From the NCBI RefSeq assembly GCF_014192475.1, contig NZ_JACHXZ010000001.1, forward strand, positions 186,001 through 250,000: a stretch of 64,000 bases of DNA, read 5' to 3'. The notes under the pieces were generated by a model. It was given only the letters and a program-made list of their open reading frames with translations. It searched no databases and was not told where the DNA came from. Source of the DNA: Simiduia aestuariiviva (GTDB lineage Bacteria; Pseudomonadota; Gammaproteobacteria; Pseudomonadales; Cellvibrionaceae). Positions 18,041 through 26,358 of the stretch are shown in pieces. Both the position numbers and the translations under genes were made by a program. How positions within the stretch are numbered: the first letter of the stretch is position 1; each line of letters opens with the position of its first letter.

Positions 18041-18828
18041 GTCAGCGCGATAAACTGGCGGTGGCCCAGTCGTTCAGTAAGGCCGCACAAAGTTACGATT
18101 CGGTGGCCGCGCTGCAGCGCAGTGTGGGCAGTGAGTTGTTGGCGTGGCTGCAAGATTTAGGGGCGCCCAATCTGGTGGCGGACCTGGGTTCAGGCACCGG
18201 TTTTTTTACCGAGCAATTGCAACAAAAGTTTCCCAATGCGCACACGGTGGGTTTAGATATTGCACCGGGCATGTTGCAGTTTGCCCGCGCGCACCGCCAA
18301 GAAAATGTGCATTGGCTGGGTGGCGATATGGAAAATTTGCCGTTGCGCGCTGAGTGCGTGGATGTGTTTTTTTCCAGCTTGGCGGTGCAGTGGTGTGAAA
18401 ATCTGCCACAATTTTTTGCAGAAATATTTCGCTGTTTAGCGCCGGGTGGCTATTTGGCTTTAGCCACTTTGGGCCCAGAGACGCTATTTGAATTGCGCGA
18501 CAGCTGGCGCGCGGTGGACGAGTATACCCACGTCAATCAATTCGATGCCGAGGTCCATGTCACCGAGGCGGCGCAGCGGGCTGGCCTAGCCATTGCGCGC
18601 TGGCAGGCGGCTCCGCGCGTGATGCACTATTCGAGTTTGCGGGAGCTGACGCATGAGCTAAAGGCGTTGGGTGCGCACAACGTCAATTATCAGCGTGCGC
18701 CGGGCCTTACCGGCCGACAAAAAATCAAACAATTGCGCGACGCCTATGAAGGCTTTAGAACGCCTCAGGGATTGCCGGCCAGCTATCAGGTGTACTGGAT
18801 GCTGGTGCAAAAGCCGGCGCGTGCGTAA
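18037..18828 (+). CDS. bioC: Malonyl-ACP O-methyltransferase
   Basis: SAM-dependent methyltransferase of 263 residues that methylates malonyl-ACP to start pimelate synthesis. Class I methyltransferase motifs: VADLGSGTGFFTEQL (motif I, about 49-63), GLDIAPGMLQFAR (acidic end of beta-2), then LPLRAECVDVFFSSLAVQWC. The GTG at 18037 overlaps the bioH TGA (GTGA); earlier in-frame codons would lie inside bioH. Confidence 0.93.
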   Translation: MSQRDKLAVAQSFSKAAQSYDSVAALQRSVGSELLAWLQDLGAPNLVADLGSGTGFFTEQLQQKFPNAHTVGLDIAPGMLQFARAHRQENVHWLGGDMENLPLRAECVDVFFSSLAVQWCENLPQFFAEIFRCLAPGGYLALATLGPETLFELRDSWRAVDEYTHVNQFDAEVHVTEAAQRAGLAIARWQAAPRVMHYSSLRELTHELKALGAHNVNYQRAPGLTGRQKIKQLRDAYEGFRTPQGLPASYQVYWMLVQKPARA

Positions 18829-18903
18829 CGGGGCGCGGTGACCGGACTCCAATGGCCGCCACCCAAGCAGTGGGGTGCTAAACAACGCAGGAGCAAGGTA
18901 CCC

Positions 18904-19329
18904 ATGAAGTCGCTTTTATTTGTGTGTATACACAACAGTGCCCGTTCGCAAATGGCCGAGGCCTTTGCCAAGCGCTACGGTGCCGATCAATTTTTGGTGT
19001 ATAGCGCAGGTCTCGAGCCGGGTGTATTAAATCCCAGCGTGGTTCAGGTAATGGCGGAATTGGACATTGATATTAGCGCGCAAACATGTCGCAGCGTTGA
19101 GCAGCATGTGGCGCAATACGGGGCGCCGGACATCGTCATCACCGTTTGCGATGAGGCCAGCGCCGAGCGCTGCCCCCACATATCTGGCGCCATGCAATTG
19201 CATTGGGGGTTTGAAGATCCCTCCGCGGTGGCGGGCGATGACGCCCACAAGCTGGCCGCAGCGCGCACAATTCGCGATCAAATTCAGGCGCGGGTGAGCG
19301 CTTGGTGTGATGAAATTGCAGCGCTGTAG
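18904..19329 (+). CDS. arsC: Arsenate reductase, thioredoxin-coupled LMW-phosphatase family
   Basis: Low-molecular-weight phosphatase fold of 141 residues. P-loop VCIHNSARS with Cys8 (CX5R) and two further cysteines, Cys82 and Cys90, in TVCDEASAERCPH, an arrangement like the Cys10-Cys82-Cys89 relay of Staphylococcus ArsC, which reduces arsenate using thioredoxin. Start ATG at 18904 after GGAGCAAGG. It lies between bioC and bioD on the same strand, with no other ars gene in view. Arsenate reduction is inferred from the cysteine relay. Confidence 0.82.
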   Translation: MKSLLFVCIHNSARSQMAEAFAKRYGADQFLVYSAGLEPGVLNPSVVQVMAELDIDISAQTCRSVEQHVAQYGAPDIVITVCDEASAERCPHISGAMQLHWGFEDPSAVAGDDAHKLAAARTIRDQIQARVSAWCDEIAAL

Positions 19330-19423
19330 TGCGGCATTTAGTTCTGGTTCATAAATGTCTGCGCGCGATTTTACGTAAATTACTGCCCGATTATTTTGGT
19401 TAGAGAACACAGCGAATACGCTT

Positions 19424-20131
19424 ATGGCTAAGACATTTTTTATTACCGGTACCGATACCGACGCCGGCAAAACTGCGGTGGCATGTGGGCTGCTGGCCGC
19501 GGCAAAGTCGCGCGGTTACAGCACTGCAGCAGTGAAGCCCGTGGCCTCGGGTTGCGACACCACCGAGGCGGGTTTGCGCAACAGTGATGCCTTGGCGCTG
19601 CATGCGCAGTGCAGCCTGTCGCTGGTCTATGAGCAGGTCAACCCCGTGGCGTTCGCCCCCGCTATTGCCCCGCACATAGCGGCAGCCCAGGCGGGCCGAG
19701 TGCTGAGCGTGGATCGCCTGACGGGCTTGTGCCGGGGTGTTATGACCGCACGCGCCGATCTTACCTTGATCGAAGGCGCGGGCGGCTGGCGCGTGCCGCT
19801 CAATCCCAGCGAAACGCTGGCGGATCTCGCGCGCAATCTACAGGTGCCCGCCATTATGGTGGTGGGTATGAAACTGGGTTGCATCAATCACGCGCTGCTC
19901 ACGTATGAAGCCATGGTGCGCGATGGTATTGCGGTGGCCGGTTGGGTGGCCAATCAAGTGCAGCCGCAGATGGCGGTGTACGCAGAAAACTTGGCCACCT
20001 TGCAGGCGCGTCTGCCCATTCCCCTGTTGGGTGAAGTGCCGTTTTTGGCAGATCCAAGCGCCGAACAGGTGGCTAAATACCTTGATCTCACGGCTTTGGC
20101 CCTGGGCGAGCCCGCACAGAGCCGGCCGTGA
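19424..20131 (+). CDS. bioD: Dethiobiotin synthetase
   Basis: ATP-dependent carboxylase that closes the ureido ring from 7,8-diaminopelargonate. It is 235 residues. Walker-A-like ITGTDTDAGKTAVACG (about 7-22), KPVASG, and LIEGAGGWRVPL, the substrate-binding part of the family. Start ATG at 19424. The gap of 94 bases to arsC may hold a separate promoter. bioA, needed for the preceding step, is not in the window. Confidence 0.96.
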   Translation: MAKTFFITGTDTDAGKTAVACGLLAAAKSRGYSTAAVKPVASGCDTTEAGLRNSDALALHAQCSLSLVYEQVNPVAFAPAIAPHIAAAQAGRVLSVDRLTGLCRGVMTARADLTLIEGAGGWRVPLNPSETLADLARNLQVPAIMVVGMKLGCINHALLTYEAMVRDGIAVAGWVANQVQPQMAVYAENLATLQARLPIPLLGEVPFLADPSAEQVAKYLDLTALALGEPAQSRP

Positions 20132-20384
20132 TGGCCGCGGGCATATAGACGTTAGTTATGAAGAGCCCGTTTTAGCGACCAATAAATATTAAAGGCGGTG
20201 AAATATTGCCGCCTGCTGTGTGTTTTTTGATCAGCGCTTTGGTAGAATCCTTGGTAATTGTGCCCTGTAGGCCAAATGGTGTGTTCATTGCCCGTAGCTG
20301 GTGATGCGCCCAGTGAGCGGCGAAACATTCGGGGCAAAGGTTGCAGGTAACTGCAGCGCACATCACTCGCAAGCGAGGTGCCAG

Positions 20385-20693
20385 ATGCAAGTGAACTCGT
20401 CGTCCACGTCTGTGCTCAATCAGGGCCTGCAAGGCCTGCAAAAAAGTCAGCAGGAAATTCAGCGATCGGCCAACGATATCGCCCAGGCCGCTATTGCGCC
20501 GGCCAGTCCGGCCGTTAACCCTGGCTCCGAGGCGGGCCAAGGTGTCGCCAGTGAGCAGCAAGTCCAGCCCTCGCAAGATGTGGTGGAGCCGTTGATCAAT
20601 ATTCGACGTCAGGAGCAGCTGTTCAACGCCAACGCGCAGGTGGTGAAAACCGCCGACGAGACCTTGGGCAGTCTGCTGGACGTCAAGGCCTAA
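20385..20693 (+). CDS. Small protein resembling the C-terminal tail of flagellar rod proteins
   Basis: A 102-residue protein of unassigned function. The N-terminal part is polar and Gln/Ser-rich with an amphipathic helix (LNQGLQGLQKSQQEIQRSANDIAQA); the middle is Ala/Pro/Gln-rich and probably disordered; the last 35 residues (DVVEPLINIRRQEQLFNANAQVVKTADETLGSLLD) resemble the C-terminal helix of FlgC/FlgG, which ends ...VEELVNMI.TQRAYE.NSK.....DEML. The rest of a rod protein is missing. Start ATG at 20385 after GAGGTG. 21 bases before the SprA-like gene, probably the same transcript. Confidence 0.7.
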   Translation: MQVNSSSTSVLNQGLQGLQKSQQEIQRSANDIAQAAIAPASPAVNPGSEAGQGVASEQQVQPSQDVVEPLINIRRQEQLFNANAQVVKTADETLGSLLDVKA

Positions 20694-20714
20694 GCCGGCC
20701 GAGGTACACAGTCA

Positions 20715-21647
20715 GTGAACGTTAACTTACCGCCAAACTTTGCCAACATGGTCTCCCCCTTTAATCCACTGGGGCGCCAGCCCGTGGGCGAGGAAGATCA
20801 GGACAGCAAGTTATCTACCTTTAGCGCGGTGGAAGAGGGCGCTGAGACAGCGCGCGGCGAGAATCGTACTCGCGAAGACGACACCCACCGCGAGCAGGCT
20901 CTGAACGGCGAGGCGCGCAACCGGCGCGCACAGTCGCCTGCCGATACCGCTGGCACGATTCAGGCCGCTCAATCCTCTGAGGCTGAAAGCGTCGATGCCA
21001 GCGGCAATTCAGGCCCTGCCCCGGTGCCCAGCGGTGGCGCCGGTTTATCGGAAAATCAAAGCAACTTTGATCGCATCACGGCCCAAGAAGAGCAGCAAGA
21101 AATTGAACAGTTGGCGGCGCGCGATCGCGAGGTGCGCGCCCACGAGCGGGCCCACGCCGCTGTAGGCGGACAGTATACCGGCGCGCCCCAGCTCACCTAT
21201 GTGCGAGGACCCGACGGCGTGGCCTATGCGGTATCGGGCGAAGTGTCCGTTAGCTTGGGCGCAATCTCGGGCGACCCAGAGGCGACCCTTAAAAAGGCCG
21301 AGCAAATTCAACAGGCGGCGCTGGCACCGGCAGACCCTTCACCGCAGGATCGCCTGATCGCCGCCAAGGCGGCTCAATTGGCGGAGCAGGCACGGGCAGA
21401 AATCCGCGTCACTGAGCAGCAGGCACGCCAGGAAGAAGAGGCCGCTCGCGCCGAGCAGCGTGAGGCGCGCACCGAAGAGAGCAAGCGCGAAGACCAAGCG
21501 CGCGAGGCCCGAGCCGAACAACAGGCCGAACAGGCTAGGCGCGCGCAGGAGCGGCAGCGCAACATCGAATTAAGTCAGCGCTTATTGCGCATCGGCGTTG
21601 AACCCGACGCCCCCAGCCCCGGCGAGTTACTCGACCAACGGGTCTAA
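20715..21647 (+). CDS. SprA-related putative metalloprotease-like protein
   Basis: 310 residues: a polar low-complexity N-terminal half (about 20-110, Glu/Arg/Ala/Ser-rich), a central conserved block VRAHERAHAAVGGQYTGAPQLTYVRGPDGVAYAVSGEVSVSL (about 142-183), and a long Glu/Arg/Ala/Gln coiled-coil tail (about 195-290). The block contains HERAH, an HExxH-like zinc site, and matches the SprA-related family (Pfam SprA-related), whose activity is not well defined. No signal peptide. Start GTG at 20715, since the reading begins MNVNLPPNFANMVSPF. Confidence 0.72.
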   Translation: MNVNLPPNFANMVSPFNPLGRQPVGEEDQDSKLSTFSAVEEGAETARGENRTREDDTHREQALNGEARNRRAQSPADTAGTIQAAQSSEAESVDASGNSGPAPVPSGGAGLSENQSNFDRITAQEEQQEIEQLAARDREVRAHERAHAAVGGQYTGAPQLTYVRGPDGVAYAVSGEVSVSLGAISGDPEATLKKAEQIQQAALAPADPSPQDRLIAAKAAQLAEQARAEIRVTEQQARQEEEAARAEQREARTEESKREDQAREARAEQQAEQARRAQERQRNIELSQRLLRIGVEPDAPSPGELLDQRV

Positions 21648-21680
21648 CACCTCTCCCCTCATCTGTACTGATCTGTCCCC

Positions 21681-21709
21681 TTGACGGCTTCGTATACACT
21701 GAGTATCGT
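21681..21709 (+). promoter_or_regulatory. Promoter of the acyl-CoA dehydrogenase gene
   Basis: -35 TTGACG (21681-21686), spacer of 17, -10 TATCGT (21704-21709). The start codon is 90 bases downstream. The transcription start would fall within the CAAACGTTTG site. Confidence 0.5.
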
Positions 21710-21710
21710 T

Positions 21711-21724
21711 CAAACGTTTGTTTT
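21711..21724. promoter_or_regulatory. PsrA-like operator
   Basis: Perfect palindrome CAAACGTTTG (21711-21720) followed by TTTT. It also fits the PsrA pattern CAAAC-N4-GTTT. It sits directly after the -10, a repressor position. PsrA is the TetR regulator of fatty-acid oxidation in pseudomonads. Confidence 0.5.
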
Positions 21725-21799
21725 AATTCTTGCTCATTTTTTGGTCAGGGCGTCAGGTCGAGCTAGGCTTGGATGGGCAATCAACAGCGGAGAGTCACC

Positions 21800-23590
21800 A
21801 TGGCAGATTATCAGGCCCCCTTGCGGGACATGCGTTTCGTACTCAATGAAGTGTTTGAGGTCGACCAGCTGTGGGCTTCAATACCGCGTTTGGCGGAAGC
21901 CGTCGATGTCGATACCGCCGACGCCATTCTTGAGGAGGCCGGCAAGATCGCCGCCGGTAGCCTGGCCCCGCTCAACCGCGAGGCCGACGAGGCCGGTTGC
22001 CAGTGGCAGGACGGCGAGGTTAGCACTCCTGAGGGGTTTAAAGAGGTTTACCAGCTGCTGGCCGAGGGTGGCTGGATGGGCTTGGGTGGCAACCCCGAGT
22101 ACGGCGGTATGGGCATGCCCAAAATGCTGGTGGCTCAGTTTGAAGAAATGATGCAGGCCGCCTGCATGGCCTTTGGCCTGTCGCCCATGTTGAACGCCGG
22201 TGCCTGCGTGTCTCTGGACTACCATGCCAGCGAAGCGCTAAAACAAAAATACCTTCCAAACATGTACGCCGGCACTTGGGCGGGCGCCATGGATTTAACC
22301 GAACCTCACGCCGGCACGGATTTAGGCATCATTCGCACCAAAGCCGAGCCCAACGATGACGGCTCTTACAATGTCACGGGCACCAAGATTTTTATCACCT
22401 GGGGCGAGCACGACATGGCGGAAAACATCATTCATTTGGTGTTGGCAAAATTGCCCGATGCGCCCGCCGGCCCGAAGGGCATTTCGCTGTTCCTCGTGCC
22501 TAAAATTTTGGTGAACGACGACGGTTCACTGGGTGAGCGCAACGCTGTCACTTGCGGTTCCATTGAAAAGAAAATGGGTATCAAAGCCTCTGCCACCTGC
22601 GTGATGAATTTTGACGGTGCCAAAGGCTGGTTGGTAGGCGAGCTGAATAAAGGCTTGGCCTGCATGTTTACCATGATGAATTACGAGCGCGTGGGCGTGG
22701 GCATTCAGGGCTTGGGCGCAGCTGAAGCGTCCTACCAAAGTGCGGTCGCCTATGCGAAAGAGCGCCTTCAAAGCCGTTCGCCGGCGGGCAAAGTGCAACC
22801 GGAAAAAGCGGCAGATCCCATCATTGTGCACCCCGATGTGCGCCGTATGCTGATGATTCAGCGCGCCTACAACGAAGCCGGTCGCGCCTTCTCTACCTAC
22901 GCCGCGCGCTGGTTAGATATCAGCAAATACAGCGATGACGATGCGCAGCGCACCAAAGCGGAAAATATGGTGGCGTTGCTGACGCCCGTGGTAAAGGCGT
23001 TTATCACCGACAAAGCCCTCGAAAGTGCCATTCACGGCCAGCAAGTTTTTGGCGGCCACGGCTATATTCGCGAGTGGGGCCAGGAGCAATTGGTGCGCGA
23101 TATTCGCATCACCCAAATTTACGAGGGCACCAACGGCATCCAGGCCATGGACCTCATGGGCCGCAAAACCGTCATGAACGGCGGCGAGTTTGTGCGCGAA
23201 TACATCGCTGAAATTGAAGCCTTTATTGCCGAAAACAAAAGCACCGCCGCGGCGGAGTTCGCCATGGCGCTGAGCGATCAGTTAGCCAATCTGCAACAGG
23301 TAACCGATGCCGTCATCGCGAAAGCGACAGCGGGTAACAAGCATGCCATCGGTGCCGCTGCCGTGGATTATTTGCACCTGTTCGGCTTTGTGAGCTACGC
23401 CTACATGTGGGCCAAAATGGCGGCGGTGGCGGGCGCCAAGCTAGACGGCCCCGACGCCGACTTCTACAGCGCAAAGCTCACCACCGCTCGCTTTTTCTAC
23501 CAGCGCCTATTGCCGCAAACGCGCGCGCTATCGGAACAGATTTTAGCCGGTGGCGACAGCATGATGGCGTTGGCCGATCACCAGTTCTGA
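21800..23590 (+). CDS. Long-form acyl-CoA dehydrogenase (DmdC/AcdH-type)
   Basis: FAD flavoenzyme of 596 residues, much longer than the usual 380-400. It has the extra N-terminal stretch (MADYQAPLRDMRFVLNEVF...), the core acyl-CoA dehydrogenase domains (AMDLTEPHAGTDLG, GTKIFITWGEHD, then a helical part with QQVFGGHGYIREWGQEQLVRDIRITQIYEGTNGIQAMDL holding the Glu/Arg signature), and an additional C-terminal helical domain. This shape matches the DmdC-like (3-methylmercaptopropionyl-CoA dehydrogenase) group, which in many bacteria acts on other acyl-CoAs, so the substrate is uncertain. Start ATG at 21800. A strong terminator follows. Confidence 0.82.
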   Translation: MADYQAPLRDMRFVLNEVFEVDQLWASIPRLAEAVDVDTADAILEEAGKIAAGSLAPLNREADEAGCQWQDGEVSTPEGFKEVYQLLAEGGWMGLGGNPEYGGMGMPKMLVAQFEEMMQAACMAFGLSPMLNAGACVSLDYHASEALKQKYLPNMYAGTWAGAMDLTEPHAGTDLGIIRTKAEPNDDGSYNVTGTKIFITWGEHDMAENIIHLVLAKLPDAPAGPKGISLFLVPKILVNDDGSLGERNAVTCGSIEKKMGIKASATCVMNFDGAKGWLVGELNKGLACMFTMMNYERVGVGIQGLGAAEASYQSAVAYAKERLQSRSPAGKVQPEKAADPIIVHPDVRRMLMIQRAYNEAGRAFSTYAARWLDISKYSDDDAQRTKAENMVALLTPVVKAFITDKALESAIHGQQVFGGHGYIREWGQEQLVRDIRITQIYEGTNGIQAMDLMGRKTVMNGGEFVREYIAEIEAFIAENKSTAAAEFAMALSDQLANLQQVTDAVIAKATAGNKHAIGAAAVDYLHLFGFVSYAYMWAKMAAVAGAKLDGPDADFYSAKLTTARFFYQRLLPQTRALSEQILAGGDSMMALADHQF

Positions 23591-23610
23591 GTTTCCAGCG
23601 AAACTTGTTG

Positions 23611-23632
23611 GGGCGCTTCGGCGCCCTTTTTT
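23611..23632 (+). terminator. Intrinsic terminator after the acyl-CoA dehydrogenase gene
   Basis: GGGCGC-TTCG-GCGCCC with a T6 run, a stable UUCG tetraloop. Confidence 0.93.
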
Positions 23633-23754
23633 ATAGCGGTTCCAGACCTGGCGCGTCTATCCTGCGGTGGCCCCCGCACCTACCGCAATAATCCTGTGGC
23701 CGGACTGCTTAGGGCTATACTCTAATGCTCGAAAGTCACTGATGCTGCAAGCCC

Positions 23755-24513
23755 ATGCCCATGCGTTTTTTGGCCACAATCTTACTCTGTCTGCTGGTGG
23801 CGCCGGCGGGGGGCGCCCCTGTTGCCACTGCTAGCGCGGAGCCGTTGATTTTTTTGTACAACGACCATTTGAAAGAGCCCTATATCTTTGTCGAGCAGGG
23901 GCAAGTGGTGTCAGGTATCCATTGGGACTTGGCGCAGTATTTGGGCCAAAAGTTGGGTCGGCCGGTGATTATGCGCGAGGCGCCCCGCAAACGGGTGGAG
24001 CAGTATTTGTTGGAGGGCAAGGCGCACGTTCTGTTGCTCACCAATCCCGCATGGTTGCCGCGTTCAGATTTACTGCATTGGACTATCCGCGTGTATACCG
24101 AGCACGATCAAATAATTCAGCGCCAAGGCCGGACGTTTAACGTCGAGTCGCTGGAGGATCTGAGCGGTAAGCGTTTGGGCACCATTCAGGGGTATATCTA
24201 TGAGGGCATTTCAGACGCGCCCTACCGCGATTCAATCATTCGCGACGATGCGGTGTCGTTTCGAAGCAATTTTTTACGCCTTAAGCGCGGCAGACTCGAC
24301 GCGATCATTGTGCCTCAAGCGCAGAGCGACCACCTCTTTCGCACTGAATTCCATCGCGCAATGTTCCATGTGGTAACCACATGGAGCATTCCTCACGAAT
24401 TGTTCAGTGCCGTTTCACCCCACTCTCCGGTGAGCGCAGAGCAATTGTCAGCTGCCTATCGTGACATGCATAGAGACCAATACTTTGAACGCATCTTGGC
24501 GCGCTATCGATAA
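23755..24513 (+). CDS. Periplasmic solute-binding protein, family 3-like
   Basis: 252 residues with a signal peptide (about 1-20, FLATILLCLLVAPAGGA). The mature part has the two-lobed SBP family 3 layout: EPLIFLYNDHLKEPYIFVEQGQVVSGIHWDLAQYLGQKLGR at the N-terminus, and LSGKRLGTIQGYIYEG at the hinge. No ABC permease or ATPase is nearby, so a sensing or orphan-binding role is possible. Ligand unknown. Start ATG at 23755, with a second Met at codon 3. Confidence 0.75.
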   Translation: MPMRFLATILLCLLVAPAGGAPVATASAEPLIFLYNDHLKEPYIFVEQGQVVSGIHWDLAQYLGQKLGRPVIMREAPRKRVEQYLLEGKAHVLLLTNPAWLPRSDLLHWTIRVYTEHDQIIQRQGRTFNVESLEDLSGKRLGTIQGYIYEGISDAPYRDSIIRDDAVSFRSNFLRLKRGRLDAIIVPQAQSDHLFRTEFHRAMFHVVTTWSIPHELFSAVSPHSPVSAEQLSAAYRDMHRDQYFERILARYR

Positions 24514-24682
24514 GTGCAGAGGGTTGGCTTTCGCAACCGAATGCTTAGTTAACTGCCCCTAATCCTGTGTTTGGCAACAGCATCTTTTGGCGTAAAAATG
24601 CTAGAGTGGCTTTTACTTTGGTAATTATTGCGTGCCATTCCGGCGCAATGATAGCGCTGAACATTTTGCGAGAATGTAAACG

Positions 24683-25177
24683 ATGATTGTAAGACATGGA
24701 GAGTTATCTGATTTGGCAGGCATAAAAGCCATTTATGAGCAGCCGCATGCCTATGGCAATACCTTGCAGCTACCCTATCAATCTGATGGATTTTGGCAGC
24801 GCCGATTGCAAAATAGTTCAGATAGCCAGATAAGCTTGGTAGCGGTACATAACGATGAGATTGTCGGTCAAATTTCATTAAGCGTGAATGATCGGCCAAG
24901 AAGAAAACACGTAGCCACGCTGGGTATGGGCGTTTCACATGCGCACAGGGGCACGGGGGTTGGCTCGAAGCTTTTACATGCCGCACTCGATTTAACTGAC
25001 AACTGGTTAAATGTTACTCGCGTCGAAATTGAAGTGTATACGGACAACGAGCAGGCAATAAATCTCTACCAGAAGTTCGGTTTTGAGGTGGAGGGTACGG
25101 CAAAAAATTATGCCTTTAGGCAGGGTCGCTACGTGGATGCACTCTACATGGCGCGACTCTCCAGCGCTAAATTGTAA
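24683..25177 (+). CDS. GNAT-family N-acetyltransferase
   Basis: 164 residues. Acetyl-CoA-binding segment TLGMGVSHAHRGTGVGSKLLHAAL (motif A, RGTGVG), then VEIEVYTDNEQAINLYQKFGFEVEGTAKNYAFRQGRYVDALYMARL, characteristic of the YhhY/SpeG-like acetyltransferases. The substrate is not known. Start ATG at 24683. The base composition is lower in GC than its neighbours (long AT-rich leader), which may indicate a recently acquired gene. Confidence 0.82.
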   Translation: MIVRHGELSDLAGIKAIYEQPHAYGNTLQLPYQSDGFWQRRLQNSSDSQISLVAVHNDEIVGQISLSVNDRPRRKHVATLGMGVSHAHRGTGVGSKLLHAALDLTDNWLNVTRVEIEVYTDNEQAINLYQKFGFEVEGTAKNYAFRQGRYVDALYMARLSSAKL

Positions 25178-25222
25178 TCCGCTAGCTCCGTTTGAGGTTG
25201 GCTAGCAGCAAAGGTTTTAATC

Positions 25223-25552
25223 ATGCCAATAGCAAATTGTATAGTCGCACCCGAGTGTGCGTCGGGTGCCGGAGATCTTATTGAGCTGTGGGCCAGCAGC
25301 TCGGGTCTGCCTGCTGAGCAGATGACGATCAATATCATTCTCCGCAGTGAGCAGTTGGGCAAGCGCTATACAATCATGGCCAATTTATTGTTGCCGTCCC
25401 TGTGGTCTGACACCCACATCTCGCGTTTGCAGTTAGGGTTGGCCAGTGCGTTGTCGTTGCATTTTGCGGTGGCAATCGATGAGATATTCGTGACCACTCA
25501 GATTGTGACGTCAGGTTTAGTGGTTGAAGGCGGGCGGGAGATTCATTGGTAG
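25223..25552 (+). CDS. Tautomerase-like small protein
   Basis: 109 residues starting MPIANCIVAP. An exposed Pro after the initiator Met, followed by a beta strand, is the hallmark of the tautomerase superfamily, in which Pro1 is the general base; the length is nearly twice the 60-residue 4-OT unit, as in MIF/CHMI-like members. LRSEQLGKRYTIMANLLLPSLWS looks like the central helix and strand. Function unproven. It lies in a small string of accessory genes reading the same way. Confidence 0.55.
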   Translation: MPIANCIVAPECASGAGDLIELWASSSGLPAEQMTINIILRSEQLGKRYTIMANLLLPSLWSDTHISRLQLGLASALSLHFAVAIDEIFVTTQIVTSGLVVEGGREIHW

Positions 25553-25692
25553 AACGCCAGGTGTGGTTTAAAAATGAATAAATTAGTTGAGTGTGTACGG
25601 TGTTAATCTAAGGCGCTGTTGTTCTTGCGATACACACTGTGTGCTGCTGACGCTGGCACCCGTTCAGTTATTGTGATCACGAGGGTTAATTG

Positions 25693-26118
25693 GTGGACAG
25701 TTATGATGGAAATTGCGGCTGCGGCAAAGTCACCTTTAGCTTGAGCCTTCCCAAGTTGCTCCATCAATACAGCCCGAGAAAGTGCGACTGTGATTTTTGT
25801 GTGGCGCGCGACATCGCCTATCTGTCAGACCCCGAAGGGCTGCTCGACATTGAGTGCAGTGAACCCTTAGACGTGCAGCGCCAGGGGTCGGATCAGGCGG
25901 AGTTTGTCAGCTGCCCCCATTGCAAATCTGTCATTGCCGCCACGTTTCAGGCGCGCGAAAAGCGCGTAGGCGCGGTGAATGCTGCGCTGCTGCAGGCGCG
26001 CTCTGCCTTGGGTGAGTCAATGGTTGTATCGCCAAAAGTGCTAACGCCCGCGCAAAAGGTGGCGCGTTGGCAGACACTTTGGTTGACGGTCAAGATGCCT
26101 GGTGGTGCGCGTAGATAG
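25693..26118 (+). CDS. GFA-domain (Mss4-like) zinc protein
   Basis: 141 residues with the cysteine pattern of the GFA/CENP-V fold: YDGNCGCGKVTFSL, YSPRKCDCDFCVARDIAYL and FVSCPHCKSVIAATFQ, enough for two zinc sites. Proteins of this family are named for glutathione-dependent formaldehyde activation, but most have no known substrate. Start taken as GTG at 25693, seven bases after GAGGG; a TTG directly before it is an alternative. Confidence 0.75.
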   Translation: MDSYDGNCGCGKVTFSLSLPKLLHQYSPRKCDCDFCVARDIAYLSDPEGLLDIECSEPLDVQRQGSDQAEFVSCPHCKSVIAATFQAREKRVGAVNAALLQARSALGESMVVSPKVLTPAQKVARWQTLWLTVKMPGGARR

Positions 26119-26178
26119 CGCTTTTATTGGGCGCGTTTTTTTGCGACAGTAGCACCGTTCAACCCAGCGAGAAGGTCT

Positions 26179-26358
26179 ATGGCAGCCCAACTATCCCCCG
26201 AAGATCAGGCCCGAGTGGACTCGGTTATTTCCAGCGGTGTCAACGACGTGGAGCGCAAGCCGTTCCGGCCTTGGTTACTGTTGGCGATCATTTTAATGGT
26301 GCTGACAGTGTTGAGCGGCATCAGCTACTTTTTGGCGTGGCAGCAGGGGGTGGTTTAG
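26179..26358 (+). CDS. DUF3094 family small membrane protein
   Basis: Small protein of 59 residues: MAAQLSPEDQARVDSVIS at the N-terminus, a short basic/proline part (VERKPFRPW), then one membrane span (LLLAIILMVLTVLSGISYFLAW). This matches the DUF3094 family common in Pseudomonas and relatives, function unknown. Start ATG at 26179 after GAAGG. The last four bases overlap the stop of the convergent REC-EAL gene. Confidence 0.7.
   Translation: MAAQLSPEDQARVDSVISSGVNDVERKPFRPWLLLAIILMVLTVLSGISYFLAWQQGVV

Noticed and set aside
20193-20225. AGGCGG / CCGCCT hairpin after bioD as a terminator
   Set aside because: Six-base-pair stem with a long loop, and the T run comes several bases later; too weak to call.
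24549-24986. Minus-strand open frame of 145 codons
   Set aside because: It is antisense to a well-supported GNAT gene and shows no recognisable domain.
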